DNA of 8,242 bases, taken from Cytophagales bacterium. GTDB taxonomy: Bacteria; Bacteroidota; Bacteroidia; Cytophagales; JAAEPT01. This document shows, one piece after another, positions 5,592-8,242 of the stretch; within the stretch, counting starts at the first letter, position 1, and the number at the start of each line of letters is the position of its first letter. Location: the NCBI GenBank assembly GCA_011524675.1, contig WTJX01000559.1, positions 1-8,242 on the forward strand, given 5' to 3'. The notes beneath the pieces were generated by a model. It saw only the letters and a program-made list of their open reading frames with translations, was not told the origin of the DNA and did no database searches. The position numbers and the translations under genes are program-made.

Positions 5592-8242
5592 AAAAAGTAG
5601 TTCCTGTGTTATCACTCTCAAACCATATCTCACCACCAGCATGATTGATACCGCGCTTGGCAACTGCCAAGCCCAAGCCTGAGCCTGAATACTTTGTGCT
5701 AAAGTTAGGAACAAACACCTTTTTTTGTATTTCGGGTGGTATGCCACTACCATTGTCTTGAAAGCTTATCAGCACCTTGCCTTCTTCCTGTACCAAAGCA
5801 ACCTTTAAAACTGCCTGTCTGTCTGACGGTACTGCCTGTATAGCATTGGTAATGAGGTTAGTAAATGTCCTACCCATCAATTTGACATCTCCAAGCACCA
5901 ATACTTCCCCTATTGCAATATCCTCAACCAACTCTACCTTACCCGTATTGCGATATAAATCCAGTATGCTATTCAGCTCCTTGACCACATCAAATTTGTC
6001 CGCTCTAGGAATCGGCATTTTGGCAAAAGAAGAAAAGGAAGTTGCAATATCGCTCAACGTATCTATCTGATGAAGTAGCGTTTCAAACTTCTTCTGATAC
6101 CCTTCATTTTCTGATGAAAGTAAGCGTTGCATGTGTTGAAGGCTTAACTTCATGGGAGTAAGCGGGTTTTTTATTTCATGAGCAACCTGCTTAGCCATCT
6201 CACGCCAAGCCTCTTCTTTTTTGTTTTTTTCTAGTTCCTGTTTACTCTGCTCTAGCTTTTGCAACATATGGTTATACTCCTTTACCACCATACCTATCTC
6301 ATCGTCAGAGTTCCACTTAAGCAGCTCATTTTTATTACTCAAAGAAAACGCCTTCATCTGCTGAGAAATAAGCTTTAGTGGCTCTGTCAATGTATTGGAC
6401 GTCAAATAACTCAACAATAACAACAATAAAAATAGAGAAGAAAAAATATTAACTACCACGGTAAACAATGCCGTTCGTTTACTTCCCAAATCTTCTTTGG
6501 CATTGAAGAATGGAATACTCAAAATAGCCTTTACATTATCATTGTCATATTGAGATAGGATAGAAGCATAAAAGACTTGAAAGCGTAACTCACCTATGGT
6601 TTCATTGACCATCGTAATGCTCTTATGACCTTCTATCAAATCCACATAAGCTTTAGGGTTAATGTTTTTTGACATTAATTTTGACTCAAAAATCAATGGC
6701 TGACTAGTATTGACCACTACACCGTTTCTATCATACAGATTAATATCCGTTTTCGTATTATTGGCTAGATAAGCAATCTTTTCGTTAAGGTTATAAATTT
6801 GGTTGATCTCTCCATCATTCTCTATCAATTGTTGATTCACATAAGAAGAAACTTGCAATGCTTTGTCTTTAAAATCCTTTTCTATATCCTTAGAATAAAA
6901 AGAGTCTATGACCCCCAAAATGGTAATACTAATAATAACCAAGGGTAGAAAAAAAGCAATATTATAATACAGCTGTATTTTTGCAGAATAACTAATCTTC
7001 ACTCTATTGATCCTGTCAAAACTAATCCTAGCAATCAATACCAATAAAAGGATGAACGTCCATACAATAAACAAAAAAGAATAATTGGCATAAATAGTTT
7101 TGATCCCGTTTGACTTCGTAGAAACAACAATGTGATTTAAATCTCCCATATCCACCATCAAATGATGATACTCTCCTAAATACATGCCCCCATTCCTCAT
7201 GTTGTCCAATTGACTAAAAAACAGCTCTCCCAAGCTATTATAATCAATATCACCTACACTAAACTCCACCTTCTCCCTATAATACACACAATAATTAGAA
7301 GTCTCTATGACAGGCAGTTCACTCCCATCTCTCAACAGCCTAGGGTATATGCTACTAGAAATGGCTTTTTTCAATCTTAGCTCTAAGATAATATCTCCAA
7401 TAAAAACATTATCCTTCATGATAGGTACGATCAGTACATACATATAAGGCGTTTGTTGGTCTGGTCTAGAAACAAAATACAAGTCAGGATATTCTGTTTC
7501 AAAATTATTTTTAGCATACTTCAGCACATAATCGTAGCTCGTTATTTTACCAGACTCAGTGTAAAGCGCGTCTCCTTGCACATCAAAAACATTTACTCTT
7601 ATATCAAACTTATCATAAAAGAAGTCTGCCGTATATGTTTTTTTAATCTTCTTGGCAATCAAATTCTTATCAGAAAGAGGACTTAGCATTTCACTTTTTA
7701 CAAACTCATTATCTCTTATTTTTTTCCTTAATTCATTGAGCAAGTATTCTCCTTGAAAGCCATTTCGCTTAAACACCTTCGTTGCCGTCAACTTTTTACT
7801 ATCAATATTTTTCTCATGCGTACTTTCAAATACTACCCATGCCCCTACTAGGCTACATACTATATTAAAGAAAAGAAAGTAACGATATAACTTCCTATCT
7901 GCATTTCGGGCAAAAATATTGACCCTAAAGCTATAAATCACAAATACATAAACAAGATGGATCAGTAATGGAACGTAAAAACGAGAAGAAAAACATAGGT
8001 AAAACAGTAAAGCAAATAATGTATAGCCTCCCATGAGTATGCCAAATTGCTTTTTATTTTTCTTGAATGCCGCTATAGAATTGACGATAAAATGATTGAC
8101 AATAAAATAATTATATGACAGTAAAAGGAAAATAAATATATATGCTAGTTTAAAATAATTAAACTCCAAATTTTGGGTGATGTCAAAGTTTAACTTTGGT
8201 GAACTGTTTATCGCATACAGCCCACTAACAAAAAGGTAAAAG
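5569..8242 (-). CDS. NtrY-like membrane sensor histidine kinase, N-terminus beyond the window
   Basis: A large membrane histidine kinase, incomplete at its N-terminus. Residues are numbered from a TTG codon at 8169, which is probably internal: the frame stays open for the 73 bases above it with no stop and no ATG, encoding a further hydrophobic stretch. Membrane segments lie near 8-32, 42-60, 64-81, 96-114, 364-382, 402-421 and 568-589. They enclose two probable extracytoplasmic sensor regions, about 115-363 and 422-565. A HAMP-like linker (590-645) and a short coiled coil lead to the HisKA H-box HEIKNPLTP with phospho-acceptor H664. The ATP-binding domain has an N-box around N771/N775, G1 DNGSGI at 805-810 and G2 GSGLGL at 829-834, so it should be active. 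The HEIKNPLTPMKLSLQ pattern and HAMP order are NtrY-like. No response regulator is in the window and the signal is unknown. It overlaps mlaF tail to tail. Confidence 0.9.
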   Translation of the reverse strand, partial: FYLFVSGLYAINSSPKLNFDITQNLEFNYFKLAYIFIFLLLSYNYFIVNHFIVNSIAAFKKNKKQFGILMGGYTLFALLFYLCFSSRFYVPLLIHLVYVFVIYSFRVNIFARNADRKLYRYFLFFNIVCSLVGAWVVFESTHEKNIDSKKLTATKVFKRNGFQGEYLLNELRKKIRDNEFVKSEMLSPLSDKNLIAKKIKKTYTADFFYDKFDIRVNVFDVQGDALYTESGKITSYDYVLKYAKNNFETEYPDLYFVSRPDQQTPYMYVLIVPIMKDNVFIGDIILELRLKKAISSSIYPRLLRDGSELPVIETSNYCVYYREKVEFSVGDIDYNSLGELFFSQLDNMRNGGMYLGEYHHLMVDMGDLNHIVVSTKSNGIKTIYANYSFLFIVWTFILLLVLIARISFDRINRVKISYSAKIQLYYNIAFFLPLVIISITILGVIDSFYSKDIEKDFKDKALQVSSYVNQQLIENDGEINQIYNLNEKIAYLANNTKTDINLYDRNGVVVNTSQPLIFESKLMSKNINPKAYVDLIEGHKSITMVNETIGELRFQVFYASILSQYDNDNVKAILSIPFFNAKEDLGSKRTALFTVVVNIFSSLFLLLLLLSYLTSNTLTEPLKLISQQMKAFSLSNKNELLKWNSDDEIGMVVKEYNHMLQKLEQSKQELEKNKKEEAWREMAKQVAHEIKNPLTPMKLSLQHMQRLLSSENEGYQKKFETLLHQIDTLSDIATSFSSFAKMPIPRADKFDVVKELNSILDLYRNTGKVELVEDIAIGEVLVLGDVKLMGRTFTNLITNAIQAVPSDRQAVLKVALVQEEGKVLISFQDNGSGIPPEIQKKVFVPNFSTKYSGSGLGLAVAKRGINHAGGEIWFESDNTGTTFFISLPVS

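Noticed and set aside
8167..8169. TTG as the kinase start codon
   Set aside because: The frame is open upstream to the window edge and encodes plausible membrane-protein sequence, so the TTG is most likely an internal leucine.
8184..8198. Perfect inverted repeat CAAAGTTTAACTTTG as an operator before the kinase
   Set aside because: It lies inside the open kinase reading frame, so it is most simply coding sequence; short AT-rich palindromes arise easily by chance.

Overview
The window looks like ordinary chromosome from a member of the Bacteroidota, most likely a Cytophagales-type marine or free-living bacterium (inference). Reasons: AT-rich DNA, no Shine-Dalgarno-like tracts before the starts, a TAnnTTTG-like -7 element in one intergenic region with weaker versions elsewhere, an MlaF ATPase with a DEPNSGLDP Walker B/D-loop, and a large NtrY-like sensor kinase of the kind common in this phylum. 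No transposase, integrase, phage gene, tRNA, rRNA or CRISPR array was seen.

Layout: 1-200 is noncoding and holds two short heptanucleotide arrays. 201-1460 (+) encodes an FAD-dependent amine-oxidase/protoporphyrinogen-oxidase-like flavoprotein. 1461-1720 is a spacer with one possible terminator hairpin. 1721-2272 (+) encodes an exported cysteine-type glutathione peroxidase. It converges on cysS (2383-3873, -), cysteinyl-tRNA synthetase, across a 110-bp spacer made almost wholly of 7/8-nt repeats whose two halves form a hairpin. 3874-4104 is a divergent spacer with an octamer array, a heptamer array and an inverted repeat around a candidate cysS promoter. 4105-5591 (+) is a tight mlaE-mlaF pair, the permease and ATPase of an MCE-type lipid ABC transporter, coupled through a TAGTG stop/start overlap. 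From 5569 to the window end (-) runs an NtrY-like histidine kinase. Its 3' end overlaps that of mlaF by 23 bp, and its reading frame stays open to the last base, so its N-terminus lies outside the window.

The genes do not form one pathway. They cover redox chemistry, peroxide defence, translation, outer-membrane lipid transport and signalling. mlaE-mlaF is the only clear operon. No substrate-binding MCE partner (MlaD) and no response regulator for the kinase are present.

I found no new multi-gene system. The signal the genes do not explain is in the spacers: three of the four intergenic regions carry degenerate tandem arrays with a strict 7-nt (sometimes 8-nt) period, each with a different unit. 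They resemble in style the short tandemly repeated repetitive (STRR) heptamers known from filamentous cyanobacteria, and are the observation most worth following up.
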